A stretch of DNA of 64,000 nt from Streptomyces himalayensis subsp. himalayensis (lineage in GTDB: Bacteria > Actinomycetota > Actinomycetes > Streptomycetales > Streptomycetaceae): positions 248,001 to 312,000 of the forward strand of contig NZ_JACEHE010000006.1 of assembly GCF_013778455.1 (NCBI RefSeq), written 5' to 3'. Of this stretch, positions 25,980-34,306 are shown in pieces. Below the pieces are notes generated by a model. That model ran no database searches and had not been told where the DNA came from. It worked only from the letters and a program-made list of their open reading frames with translations. A program made the translations under genes and the position numbers. Every line of letters begins with the position of its first letter. Position 1 is the first letter of the stretch.

Positions 25980-26962
25980 CGGGCTGCACCTCCGAGCCGG
26001 ATGCGCGGGTCGATGGCCGAATAGGCCACGTCGACCAGCAGGTTGATCAGGATGTAGGCGGCGGAAGTGCACAGCACCACGCCCTGCAGGGTCGCGTAGT
26101 CGCGGGTGAAGACGGCGTCGATGGTGAGCTTGCCGAAGCCGGGGAGGACGAAGATCTGCTCGGTGACGACCGCGCCCGAGATGAGGTGGCCGAGTTGGAG
26201 GCCGAGCACGGTCACCACGGTGACCAGGGAGTTCCTGAGCGCGTGCCCGCCGATGACCTCGCGCCGTGACAGTCCCTTGGCCCGGGCGGTGCGTATGTAG
26301 TCGGCGGAGAGCGAGTCGAGCATGGCCGCCCTGGTCTGCCGCATGACGACGGCCGCGAGGCCCGAGCCGAGGACCACCGCGGGCAGCACCATGCGGCGCA
26401 GGTTGTCGAGGGGATCCGTGCCGAAGGGTACGTAGCCGGAGGCCGCGAAGACGGGAACGGCGATGGCGAAGCCGAGGACGAGCACGATGCCCAGCCAGAA
26501 GGTCGGAACGGACAGCCCCAGCAGCGCCACGGCATTGGCGAGCCACTCCTCGGGCCTGCCCCGCCGGACGGCCGCGACGACGCCTGCGCCGATGCCAAGT
26601 ACGACCGCGAACAGCAGGGACAGCGCGGCGAGTTCGAGGGTCACGGGCAGTGCCTCGGCGATGGCGTCGGAAACCGGGAGTCCGGTGCGCGACGAGGTGC
26701 CGAGGTCTCCGGTGAGGGCGTGTCCGACGAACCGTCCGTACTGGATCACGATGTTGTCGTCGAGTCCGTACTCGGCACGGATCGCGGCGAGCGCCTCGGG
26801 GCTGCGCTCCTCTCCCGCGAGGGCGAGCGCCGGGTCGCCGGGCAGGGCACGGATGCCCGCGAAGACCACGACGGAGACGAGGATGAGCGTGATGACGCAC
26901 TGGCGCAGGCGTGTCAGGAGATACGCGGCCATGGGGTTCCGTGGAGCGGGGAGCTTCATCAT
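25976..26962 (-). CDS. Oligopeptide/dipeptide-type ABC permease (DppB/OppB)
   Basis: A 328-residue permease with the DppB layout: first helix QCVITLILVSVVVFAGIRAL, then LPGDPALALAG, a large periplasmic loop, and a membrane core containing the EAA region (YIRTARAKGLSRREVIGGHA). The start is ATG at 26962, overlapping the substrate-binding protein stop; ATG at 26932 is possible. Confidence 0.92.
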   Translation of the reverse strand: MMKLPAPRNPMAAYLLTRLRQCVITLILVSVVVFAGIRALPGDPALALAGEERSPEALAAIRAEYGLDDNIVIQYGRFVGHALTGDLGTSSRTGLPVSDAIAEALPVTLELAALSLLFAVVLGIGAGVVAAVRRGRPEEWLANAVALLGLSVPTFWLGIVLVLGFAIAVPVFAASGYVPFGTDPLDNLRRMVLPAVVLGSGLAAVVMRQTRAAMLDSLSADYIRTARAKGLSRREVIGGHALRNSLVTVVTVLGLQLGHLISGAVVTEQIFVLPGFGKLTIDAVFTRDYATLQGVVLCTSAAYILINLLVDVAYSAIDPRIRLGGAAR

Positions 26963-28569
26963 CGGGCGTACCCCGCGTTCCTGACCCGGACCAGGCCGTC
27001 ACCGTAGACGCGGACGCCTGCCACGTCCTTGCGGGCGACGACGTAGTTCTTTTGCCGGTAGAGGTAGATGAGGGCGTGCTGGTCGTTGGCGCGGCGGGTC
27101 AACTCGTCGTAAATGCGAGCTCGTTCGTCCGGTTCGGCCTCGGTCCGGCCCCGGTCGATCAGGTCGTCGATCTTGGGATCGGAGATTCCGTAGGAGTTCA
27201 TGGCACCCCGGGTCTTCAGGAAGCTGGCGATGTTGCCGTCCGGGTCGAGCCGCCCGGACCAGCCGCTGAGGTAGGCGTCGTAGTCGCCGGAGTCGGCCTC
27301 TTCGAGGAGCGTTGCGTACTCGGTGGGGCGCAGGGTGACGTCGAACCCGGCCTCCTTGGTCATGGCCTGGATGACCTGCCCGACGCGGTTCTGCTCGGGC
27401 GTCGTGGAGACCTTGAGCTCGAGCCTCACCGGGGTCTTCACGCCCGCTTCCTTCAGCAGCCGCTTCGCCTCGGCGACGTCCCGCCCCGGGCACTGCGACG
27501 CCTTGACGCCGGGCGCGACGGCGGATTCAGGCGATATCGGGCCACATGCAGGTTCGTACATGCCCTGGAAGACGACCTTGTTGATCAGACGGCGGTCGAT
27601 GGCGAGCTCGAAGGCTGCACGCACGCGTGCGTCGCGCGCGAGGGGCGTGTCGATACGGCCGGGCTTCTCACCGAGGCCCTTGACGTTGCCCACGTTGAGG
27701 CCGATGCCCTGGTAGCCGAGCGAGGGCGAGTTGAAGAGCTGGAGCTCCGGCTCGGTGAGGGCGCTCCGGACGTCGACGGGGGTCATCTGGTCGCCGATCT
27801 GGATGTCGCCCGAGCGCAGGTTGGCGAGGCGCACGTTGCCGTCGGGGATCGGCCGGTAGACCACCCTGTCGAGGTGGACCGTGTCGGCGTCGTAGTAGTT
27901 CGGGTCCTTGACCAGCACGACGCGGTCGCCGCCGACACGTTCCTCGAAGCGGAACGGGCCGACGCAGGACGGGTGGTTGGTGAAGTTCTTGCCGTACTTC
28001 TTGAGCGCGGCCGACGACATCACCATGCCGGAGCGGTCGGCGAGTACGGCGGTGAGTGGGACGTAGCGCTGCTTGAGGGTGAGCTTGACCGCGTACCGGC
28101 CGGTGGCCGCGGCGCTCTCGAGCGGAGCGAGTTCGGTGGCGCGGGCGGAGCCCGGCAGGTCGCGGTGGCGGAGCAGGGAGGTGACGACGGCGGCGGCGTC
28201 GAGCGTGGTGCCGTCGCTGAACCGGGCGTCCTTGCGGACGCTGAAGGTGACCGTCCGGCCGTCGGGTGAGGTCTTGGGCAGGGCGGTGGCGAGCTGGGGG
28301 ACGACGGTGCCCCTCTGGTCGACGTCGTAAAGCTTCTCGCACATACCGGCGAAGACCGTGCGGCCCACGAGTGTCTGCGCGAGCGACGGATCGAGCTTGT
28401 CGGGATCGGAGGCGAGCGCGACCGTGAGGGTGCCTCCCTCGCGTACGGGACGGTCGTCGGCCATGCGCTCCCCGCCGACCTCGGTGGCCGAGGACTGCAG
28501 GGAGCCGCAGCCCGCCGTTGTGGACAGGACCAGGACAACTGCCGTCAGAGCAACGGCTGTTCGGCGCAC
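26959..28569 (-). CDS. Peptide/nickel-type ABC substrate-binding lipoprotein
   Basis: A 536-residue SBP_bac_5 family protein and first gene of the importer operon. The N-terminus is a lipoprotein signal (ALTAVVLVLSTTAGCGS) with lipobox Cys about residue 21. Family segments are LTVALASDPDKLDPSL and AFELAIDRRLINKVVFQGMY. It binds the ligand outside the membrane for the two permeases and two ATPases downstream. The operon type covers peptides, nickel and some sugars, so the ligand is open. Confidence 0.92.
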   Translation of the reverse strand: MRRTAVALTAVVLVLSTTAGCGSLQSSATEVGGERMADDRPVREGGTLTVALASDPDKLDPSLAQTLVGRTVFAGMCEKLYDVDQRGTVVPQLATALPKTSPDGRTVTFSVRKDARFSDGTTLDAAAVVTSLLRHRDLPGSARATELAPLESAAATGRYAVKLTLKQRYVPLTAVLADRSGMVMSSAALKKYGKNFTNHPSCVGPFRFEERVGGDRVVLVKDPNYYDADTVHLDRVVYRPIPDGNVRLANLRSGDIQIGDQMTPVDVRSALTEPELQLFNSPSLGYQGIGLNVGNVKGLGEKPGRIDTPLARDARVRAAFELAIDRRLINKVVFQGMYEPACGPISPESAVAPGVKASQCPGRDVAEAKRLLKEAGVKTPVRLELKVSTTPEQNRVGQVIQAMTKEAGFDVTLRPTEYATLLEEADSGDYDAYLSGWSGRLDPDGNIASFLKTRGAMNSYGISDPKIDDLIDRGRTEAEPDERARIYDELTRRANDQHALIYLYRQKNYVVARKDVAGVRVYGDGLVRVRNAGYAR

Positions 28570-28889
28570 GAGGACAGACCTCCGGCGGGGGGATGCGCGA
28601 TCAAGGAATACCGTGGAACGTATTTCGCATACATTCGATGATCAAGGGGTCCGACCGGAAGGACTGCGGGAAACCTGTGAAGTTTGAATGTCACAGCGCG
28701 ACATAAAGGTGCACGCTACACACATTGACCTGACCGTCGCGCGGAACGGGCCGCGGGCCGATCGCGGTGACACACAGGGCGATCGCGGTGGCACACGGGG
28801 CGATCGCGGTGACACACGCGCGATCGCGACGACGCGCGGGCCGTACGAATGCCGCGACTTGCCGCGCGTACCGCCAAGCGGATGGCACG
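28570..28889. other. Divergent control region between importer operon and membrane protein gene
   Basis: 320 bp separating divergent genes. The importer side is relatively AT-rich (around 28610-28640 and 28675-28710). The other side holds the 21-bp direct repeats. I see no small gene with a convincing ribosome site. Confidence 0.5.
28760..28841. promoter_or_regulatory. Four 21-bp direct repeats (candidate operator array)
   Basis: Units start at 28760, 28781, 28802 and 28822, consensus GATCGCGGTGACACACGGGC. The first three are near-identical and the fourth is degenerate. The 21-bp (two helical turns) period places every copy on the same DNA face, as in cooperative operator or iteron arrays. 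They lie 50-130 bp before the membrane protein gene. Confidence 0.6.
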
Positions 28890-29600
28890 ATGGCCGCCAT
28901 GACCACCGGTCCTGGCTTCCGCCTCGCGCGCTCCGCGATCTTCGCGGGCGCCTGTGTGGCGACGACGGGCCTGGGCCATGCGTTGATGTCCGGTGATGCG
29001 CTGCCGGGCCGGGTCGTCGGCTCCGCGTTCGCCGTCGTCGTCCTCGCCACGTGGTTCCTGACCGGGCGCGAGCGCGGGGCTGCCATGGTGACCGGCGCGA
29101 CCGTGGTCACCCAGATCGCGCTGCACCTGGCCTTCACCCTGGCCTCGCCGCAAGCGGGCCCTGACGCCACGTCCTCGACGGCGCATCACATGGCCGGTAT
29201 GGGGACGGGCTCGGGCATGAGTACGGGCTCAGGCGCGAGTACCGGCATGGCGCACATGCACCACGCCGTGGACTCGGCCTCGATGGCGTCGGGTCATGCG
29301 CACATGGCGTCCGGCCACGGCACGTCCCTCGGGATGGTGCTGGCCCACGCCCTGGCAGGGCTGCTGTGCGGCCTGTGGCTGTGGCGGGGCGAGGCCGCGG
29401 TGTTCCGGCTCGGCCGGGCCCTCACCGCGTTCCTCTTCGCGCCGCTGGAGCTGGCCGTCGGCGTGTTCACGGCGGCAGCGGTGCATCAAGCGCCCCTCTC
29501 CGTGCGGCCGTTCCGTCGCGGCGGCCACCGGCTGCGCCGTCTGCTGCTGCGGCACGCCGTCCCACGCAGGGGTCCGCCGGTACGTCCGGTCTGCGTCTGA
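28890..29600 (+). CDS. His/Met-rich membrane protein of unknown function
   Basis: A 236-residue protein with about five hydrophobic segments (two before and two after a luminal/extracytoplasmic loop). The loop, residues about 95-145, is packed with His and Met (HHMAGMGTGSGM, MAHMHHAVDS, HAHMASGH), the composition of copper or other soft-metal binding loops. The C-terminus is Arg-rich. ATG at 28890 is used; ATG at 28899 is equally possible. An ECF sigma factor and a Cys-cluster protein follow. Family not recognised; metal handling is inferred. Confidence 0.65.
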   Translation: MAAMTTGPGFRLARSAIFAGACVATTGLGHALMSGDALPGRVVGSAFAVVVLATWFLTGRERGAAMVTGATVVTQIALHLAFTLASPQAGPDATSSTAHHMAGMGTGSGMSTGSGASTGMAHMHHAVDSASMASGHAHMASGHGTSLGMVLAHALAGLLCGLWLWRGEAAVFRLGRALTAFLFAPLELAVGVFTAAAVHQAPLSVRPFRRGGHRLRRLLLRHAVPRRGPPVRPVCV

Positions 29601-29964
29601 CGCCCGTCCCGGCCACGGCCGGTGACCGGTGAACCGGTGACGTGCCTGAGTACCGGCGCGCGAGCGGCGTACCTGCGTATGTGCGTACGTGCTTGAGCGC
29701 CGGGTCTTCTTGAGACCCCGTGGCTCTCCGAGTGCCCGCCTCTGCCTGTCCTGCTCCTGCCTGACCTGCCCGCTGCCTGCCCTGCCGCATCCTGTTCAGC
29801 CCGGCCATCGGTTGTCCGTGGCCTGCGCTGACGCGCCGTCGGGGACGGAGTGGCGGTGGGCCGGTCACGGAGACGGGACGGGGCCGTGTGCCCCGGAGGG
29901 CTGCCCGCCGGCGGAATCGCGCCCCCGCGCGCCGGTTCCGCCCGCACGCGAAGGACAGTTTGCG
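29601..29964. other. Intergenic region before the ECF sigma factor
   Basis: About 360 bp with C/T-rich low-complexity sequence near 29740-29800. I see no gene and no certain promoter; an autoregulated ECF promoter would be expected here. Confidence 0.4.
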
Positions 29965-30666
29965 ATGACCCCTTCCCTGATACGGCCACCGCGCGGCCGC
30001 ACCCGACCGCACAGCGACACACAGGTCACCGAGTGGGCTCTGGCCGCCCGGGACGGCGACCAGGAGGCGTTCGAGAGTTTCGTCCGTGCCACCCGCGGCG
30101 ACGTGGGGCGCTTCGTCGCCTATCTCCGTGGCGATGGGGATCCGCACGGAACCGACGACCTCACCCAGGAGACCTATCTGCGGACGCTCACGGCGCTGCC
30201 CCGGTTCGCGGGCCGGTCGTGCGCGCGCACCTGGCTGTTGGCGATCGCCCGCCGCGTCGTCGTCGACCGCTATCGCTCGGCCGCCGCCCGTCCGCGTATC
30301 GCCGACACCCGCGACTGGCAGGCCGCGGCGGAGCACACGCAGGCCGGTGGCCTGCCCGGATTCGAGGAGGGTGTGGCCCTGCTCGACCTGCTGAGGTCGC
30401 TGGACGCGCCGCGCCGGGAGGCGTTCGTGCTCACCCAGCTCCTCGGTCTGCCCTATGCGGAGGCCGCCTGTGCGGTCGGCTGTCCGGTCGGCACCGTGCG
30501 TTCCCGGGTGGCCCGGGCACGCGAGGACATGAACGCGCTGCTGCGCCAGGCGGAAGCGCCGCACACACCGAAACCGACGGTCCCGAACCGCAGGTCCGGG
30601 GGGCACATACCGTCCGTTTCCCCGGCCCGTCGTGTCCCACATCCCCAGATTCCACACGGAGGTTGA
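29965..30666 (+). CDS. ECF-type RNA polymerase sigma factor
   Basis: A 233-residue group IV sigma factor. Region 2 is EWALAARDGDQEAFESFVRA through DDLTQETYLRTLTALPRFAG. Region 4 is LDAPRREAFVLTQLLGLPYA through CPVGTVRSRVARARE. A 40-residue Pro/Arg-rich tail follows. ATG at 29965 has GAAGGA upstream. No membrane anti-sigma gene of the usual type follows; instead a 71-residue Cys-cluster protein starts 4 bp after the stop, a candidate regulator of this sigma factor. Confidence 0.92.
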   Translation: MTPSLIRPPRGRTRPHSDTQVTEWALAARDGDQEAFESFVRATRGDVGRFVAYLRGDGDPHGTDDLTQETYLRTLTALPRFAGRSCARTWLLAIARRVVVDRYRSAAARPRIADTRDWQAAAEHTQAGGLPGFEEGVALLDLLRSLDAPRREAFVLTQLLGLPYAEAACAVGCPVGTVRSRVARAREDMNALLRQAEAPHTPKPTVPNRRSGGHIPSVSPARRVPHPQIPHGG

Positions 30667-30669
30667 ACC

Positions 30670-30885
30670 ATGACAGACGCCAACGGCCTCGAGCCGGTCG
30701 CCGCGTTCTGCGGCAACTGCAACTGCGGCTGCCCGCAGCTGTACGTCGACCCGAACGCTCCCGCCGATCGCCGTGTCCTCCTCACGGACGACTTCGGGCA
30801 GCGTGTTCAGATGAGTGCGGACCAGTTCGCCTCGCTGGTCGACGAGGCCAAGTCGGGCGCCCTCGACGCCGTACTGAAGGCCTGA
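30670..30885 (+). CDS. Small Cys-cluster protein coupled to the ECF sigma gene
   Basis: 71 residues. CGNCNCGCPQLYVD near residue 14 packs four Cys in eight positions (C-x2-C-x-C-x-C), a good metal or Fe-S ligand set. The rest is a polar helix-rich tail (RRVLLTDDFGQRVQMSADQF). GGAGG precedes the ATG and only 3 bp separate it from the sigma stop, so translation is coupled. It may sense metal or redox state for the sigma factor, or be a peptide precursor; the first is my preference. Confidence 0.8.
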   Translation: MTDANGLEPVAAFCGNCNCGCPQLYVDPNAPADRRVLLTDDFGQRVQMSADQFASLVDEAKSGALDAVLKA

Positions 30886-30890
30886 ACGGG

Positions 30891-30928
30891 GCGGCGCGGC
30901 GGTGCGCCTCAAAGCACCGCCGCGCCGC
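30891..30928 (+). terminator. Terminator after the sigma/Cys-cluster operon
   Basis: A 15-bp GC-rich inverted repeat (30891-30905 and 30914-30928) with an 8-base loop, starting just after the stop at 30885. No T-run follows, as is usual for Streptomyces. Confidence 0.75.
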
Positions 30929-30929
30929 G

Positions 30930-31607
30930 GCCCCTTCCGTCGGGGCAGCCGTCATAGGACGTGCCGGGGCGGTTTCGTCCTCAGCCATGTGCCAGGCCGT
31001 GGTGCCGAGTTCTCCCTCGGGCCCGATGTCGAGCGGGTCCGCCACACGTACGGTGACGGGATCGTCGCCCGCCGCGGGCGCGATCCGCAGATACGTGCCG
31101 GCCTGGGCTCCACTGCGCCAGACCAGGTTCGTCTGCGCCGACTCGCCGGGCTCCAGGATCAGCGGCCCCGGTTCCGCGTCCTCCGGCGGGGCCATGGGGG
31201 ATGGAGTCGGTTCCCTGGACGGCCTTCACCCCGTCCATGGCCTTGCCGTTCTCGTCCAGGACGCGGACGGACGGATAGCCGTTCAGGCTGTACGGCTGCT
31301 TACCGCAGTTGGTGAGGGTCACCGTCTGGGCACGCAGTCCCATGGCGCCGTTCACCGGGCCCGCCGAGATGCGCACACCAGATTCCGTGCAGGCCGTCGC
31401 GTCCTGGACGGGCCTGCTCGCGCTCGGCGCCTGACCGAGCGGCCGCTCCGGGGCGAGCGGCGCGGACGATGTCACAGACTGCGCGGGGATGCGCTCGGGG
31501 TTCCGCTCGCGATCCAGCTCAGCCGACAGGCCGCAACCGGTCACCGCGAATGCCGACAGGGCGGTGACAACGGCGAACAGGACCGGCCTCAGCCGTATCG
31601 CAATCAC
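30930..31607 (-). pseudogene. DUF4232 lipoprotein gene with frameshift
   Basis: Starts GTG at 31607 with a lipoprotein signal (VLFAVVTALSAFAVTGC). It continues as a DUF4232 domain (CTESGVRISAGPVNGAMG and LTNCGKQPYSLNGYPSVRV). At a C5 run (31196-31200) the frame breaks; the domain continues one frame over as APPEDAEPGPLILEPGESA through GTTAWHMAEDE. One base removed from the C-run would restore it. The normal stop also seems lost, since the second frame runs into the terminator. Either a real mutation or a sequencing slip. Confidence 0.7.
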
Positions 31608-31831
31608 TCCCTGATCATCCCATGCGACTTGTCGGCGGACGGTGATCGGGCGCGGAACTGCTTTCGCAGGCCGTGCCGCCGGTCCCGCACTGCTGCAGGG
31701 CGGCGAGCGATACGGCACAAACGGGGCTCCCCTGTCGCCCCACAGAGACTCGTGTGAAACTGTCGTACCCTCCGCATGCGGGCCGAGCCCAGTGCGGCCC
31801 CCCGTCCGCACCGACCCCCGAGAAGTGACCC

Positions 31832-32488
31832 GTGCGTACTCTTCCTCTGCCGCTCACTCTCACCGCGCGCCTGCTGCCCGTCGCGCTGCTCGCCATCACG
31901 GGCTGGGCCTGGACGTCCGGCCCGGGCGCCTCACCGGCCGGGCACACCGAGTCGCCGTCGGGCGGCGGAGCGACGCCCTCGGCGTCCGCGACTGCAGTGG
32001 CGGTGCAGACGCACCGCAAGCCGCCCGAACCGTGCGACAGCATTTCGGACAAAACACTCAAGTCCCTGGTACCGGGCGCCAAGACGGCGGGCAAGGAGCT
32101 CGCCTCGACCGACAAGTCGGTGCGCCGCACCTGCTCCTGGAACGCGCTCAAGGGCTACGACTACCGGTGGCTCGACGTCACCTTCGAGATCAAGGACAAC
32201 GACGCGGCGGCCGAGAAGGCCTACAAGGACCGCATCGCGGAGAAGAGCGGCGGAGGGGCGGTCCCCGGTCTCGGCGACACGGCGTACTCCGTCGTGAACC
32301 TCACCACCGAGGACAAGCAGGAGACGCGCGAGGGGGTGGTGATCGCCCGCGCGTCCAACGCATTGGTGATCGTCACGTACAACGGCAGTGACTTCGAGAC
32401 GAAGAAGGCGCCCAGCACGGACGAGATCAACAAGGGTGCCATCAAAGCGGCCAAGGAGGCGGTGGCAGCGTTGGAGGACGGCCAGTAG
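31832..32488 (+). CDS. DUF3558-like secreted protein
   Basis: A 218-residue exported protein: signal (ARLLPVALLAITGWAW), Ser/Thr/Ala-rich linker, then a domain starting PCDSISDKTLKSLVPG with a second Cys in RRTCSWNA. This matches the DUF3558 layout of actinobacterial surface proteins, though no lipobox Cys is evident. GTG at 31832 has GAAGTGA upstream. Function unknown. Confidence 0.75.
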   Translation: MRTLPLPLTLTARLLPVALLAITGWAWTSGPGASPAGHTESPSGGGATPSASATAVAVQTHRKPPEPCDSISDKTLKSLVPGAKTAGKELASTDKSVRRTCSWNALKGYDYRWLDVTFEIKDNDAAAEKAYKDRIAEKSGGGAVPGLGDTAYSVVNLTTEDKQETREGVVIARASNALVIVTYNGSDFETKKAPSTDEINKGAIKAAKEAVAALEDGQ

Positions 32489-32530
32489 AACCGACCGTCC
32501 TCCACAGCCGACGGCAGCCTGGTAAGGCCT

Positions 32531-34105
32531 CTACACCTCGGCCCGCTCCTCCCCCCGCCCGGCCATCAGCACCACGTACAGCACCAGCGCCGACGCCAGA
32601 CCGATCGCCCAGCCGTAGTCCGCGAGCGGCTTGAGGAACGGGATGAGGCCGTCGACCGGGAAGGGCCCCTGCTTCACGCCCTTCGCGTCGACGGTGGAGT
32701 ACGACCCGCCGACCGCGAGCAGTCCGCCCACCGTGAAGGCCAGGATCGCCCTCCAGTTGAAGCCCGACGCGTACCAGTACCGGCCCTCGCTCTTGTAGAG
32801 GTCGGCGAGGTGCAGGACCGTGCGGCGCACGATCCAGTAGTCGGCGATGAGGATGCCGGCCACCGTGCCGAGGAGACCGCCGACCACACCGAGCCACGTG
32901 AAGATGTAGAACTCCGGCGTCGAGATCAGCTTCCACGGGAAGATCAGCACACCGATGACGCCGGTGATCAGCGCGCCCGTACGGAAGTTGATGAGCTTCG
33001 GGGCCAGGTTGGCCAGGTCGTACGCGGGAGAGACCACGTTGGCCGCGATGTTCACGGAGATGGTGGCGACCAGCACGGTGATCAGCGCGAAGATCAGGCC
33101 GAAGACGTTGTCGGCCTTGGCGGCCAGCGTCACCGGGTCCCAGATCGCCTCGCCGTACACCGCCTCCGAACCGGAGGTGACCAGCACCGCGAGGACCGCG
33201 AACAGGGTCATGGTGGTGGGCAGGCCCAGCGACTGACCCCAGATCTGGGCACGCTGGCCGGCGCCGAAGCGGGTGAAGTCGGGGATGTTCAGCGACAGGG
33301 TGGACCAGAAGCCGATCATGCCCATGAGAGAGGGGAAGAAGACGGTCCAGAAGTCGGCGCCCCAGCCCAGCTTCGAGGGCTGGTCGAGCAGGTGGCCGAA
33401 GCCGTCCGCCTTGACGGCGATCCAGATCAGCAGCACGAACGCGCCGACGATGACGAACGGCGCGGCCCAGTTCTCGAAGTGCCGCAGGAAGTCCATGCCC
33501 CGGTAGATGATGGCGATCTGCAGGGCCCAGAAGAGGACGAAGCAGAGCCACAGCGGCCACGGGTTGCCCGCGATCTCACCGGCTTTCTCCCACTCACCGC
33601 CGGTGAGCTTGGAGCCGAGGGCGAAGATGCCGCTGCCGCCGATCCATGTCTGGATACCGAACCAGCCGCAGGCGACCCCGGCCCGGATCAGCGCGGGGAT
33701 GTTGGCCCCGCGCACACCGAAGGAGGCGCGGGCCAGCACCGGGAACGGGATGCCGTACTTCGGGCCCGCATGGCCGGTGGCCAGCATCGGCAGCAGCACG
33801 ATGATGTTGGCCAGGGCGATGGTGAAGACCGCCTGCTTCCAGTCCATGCCGATGGCCACCAGACCGGACGCCAGGGTCCAGCTGGGGATGCAGTGGGCCA
33901 TGGAGATCCACAGGGCGGCGAAGTTGTACGTCGTCCACTTGCGCTCGGCAAGCGGCACCGGCCGCAGGTCCTCGTTGGCGAAGGGGCTGTGTTCCGGGTA
34001 GGCGCCGGGGCTTATCTCCACACGGCCGTCGGCGGCCGTGATCTGGGAGGCCGGGAACTGGGCGGCGGGCTGCGGCGGTGGGCCCGTGGGGACGGTGTCG
34101 GTCAT
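32531..34105 (-). CDS. NCS1-family nucleobase/hydantoin:cation symporter
   Basis: A 524-residue, 12-helix importer of the NCS1 family (uracil, cytosine, allantoin and hydantoin transporters). Typical segments are AERKWTTYNFAALWISMAHC, PVLARASFGVRGANIPALIR and a Trp/Gly-rich WFGIQTWIGGSG. It is the last gene of the pyrimidine catabolic gene group on this strand and most likely brings in the substrate for the dihydropyrimidinase. The ATG at 34105 has no clear ribosome site. Confidence 0.9.
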   Translation of the reverse strand: MTDTVPTGPPPQPAAQFPASQITAADGRVEISPGAYPEHSPFANEDLRPVPLAERKWTTYNFAALWISMAHCIPSWTLASGLVAIGMDWKQAVFTIALANIIVLLPMLATGHAGPKYGIPFPVLARASFGVRGANIPALIRAGVACGWFGIQTWIGGSGIFALGSKLTGGEWEKAGEIAGNPWPLWLCFVLFWALQIAIIYRGMDFLRHFENWAAPFVIVGAFVLLIWIAVKADGFGHLLDQPSKLGWGADFWTVFFPSLMGMIGFWSTLSLNIPDFTRFGAGQRAQIWGQSLGLPTTMTLFAVLAVLVTSGSEAVYGEAIWDPVTLAAKADNVFGLIFALITVLVATISVNIAANVVSPAYDLANLAPKLINFRTGALITGVIGVLIFPWKLISTPEFYIFTWLGVVGGLLGTVAGILIADYWIVRRTVLHLADLYKSEGRYWYASGFNWRAILAFTVGGLLAVGGSYSTVDAKGVKQGPFPVDGLIPFLKPLADYGWAIGLASALVLYVVLMAGRGEERAEV

Positions 34106-34229
34106 GAGCAGGCCAATCAGTGAGGAGTGTAGGGAGAGGCCGTGCCGTGCGGGGGTGGCCGGTGCCCCTCCCCCGGGACCGCGGGAGGGGACGACGAGAG
34201 GGCTACCGCTGTGGGCAAGCGTCCCGCAT

Positions 34230-34278
34230 GGCTGGGGCACCTCCCAGCGGTAGCTGGGGGAGGGTGGGCACAGCCCAC
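34230..34278 (-). repeat. Dispersed ~50-bp intergenic repeat, copy 2
   Basis: Inverted copy of the element at 1597-1646, with one base fewer. It lies between the LLM oxidoreductase gene and the permease gene and may form an mRNA hairpin there. Confidence 0.8.
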
Positions 34279-34306
34279 CACTGCGGTAACGCAACAAACC
34301 GCCTGG

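Noticed and set aside
28760..28841. CRISPR repeats or a replication origin
   Set aside because: Units are adjacent with no spacers, there are no cas genes, and no AT-rich unwinding region or initiator gene is near.
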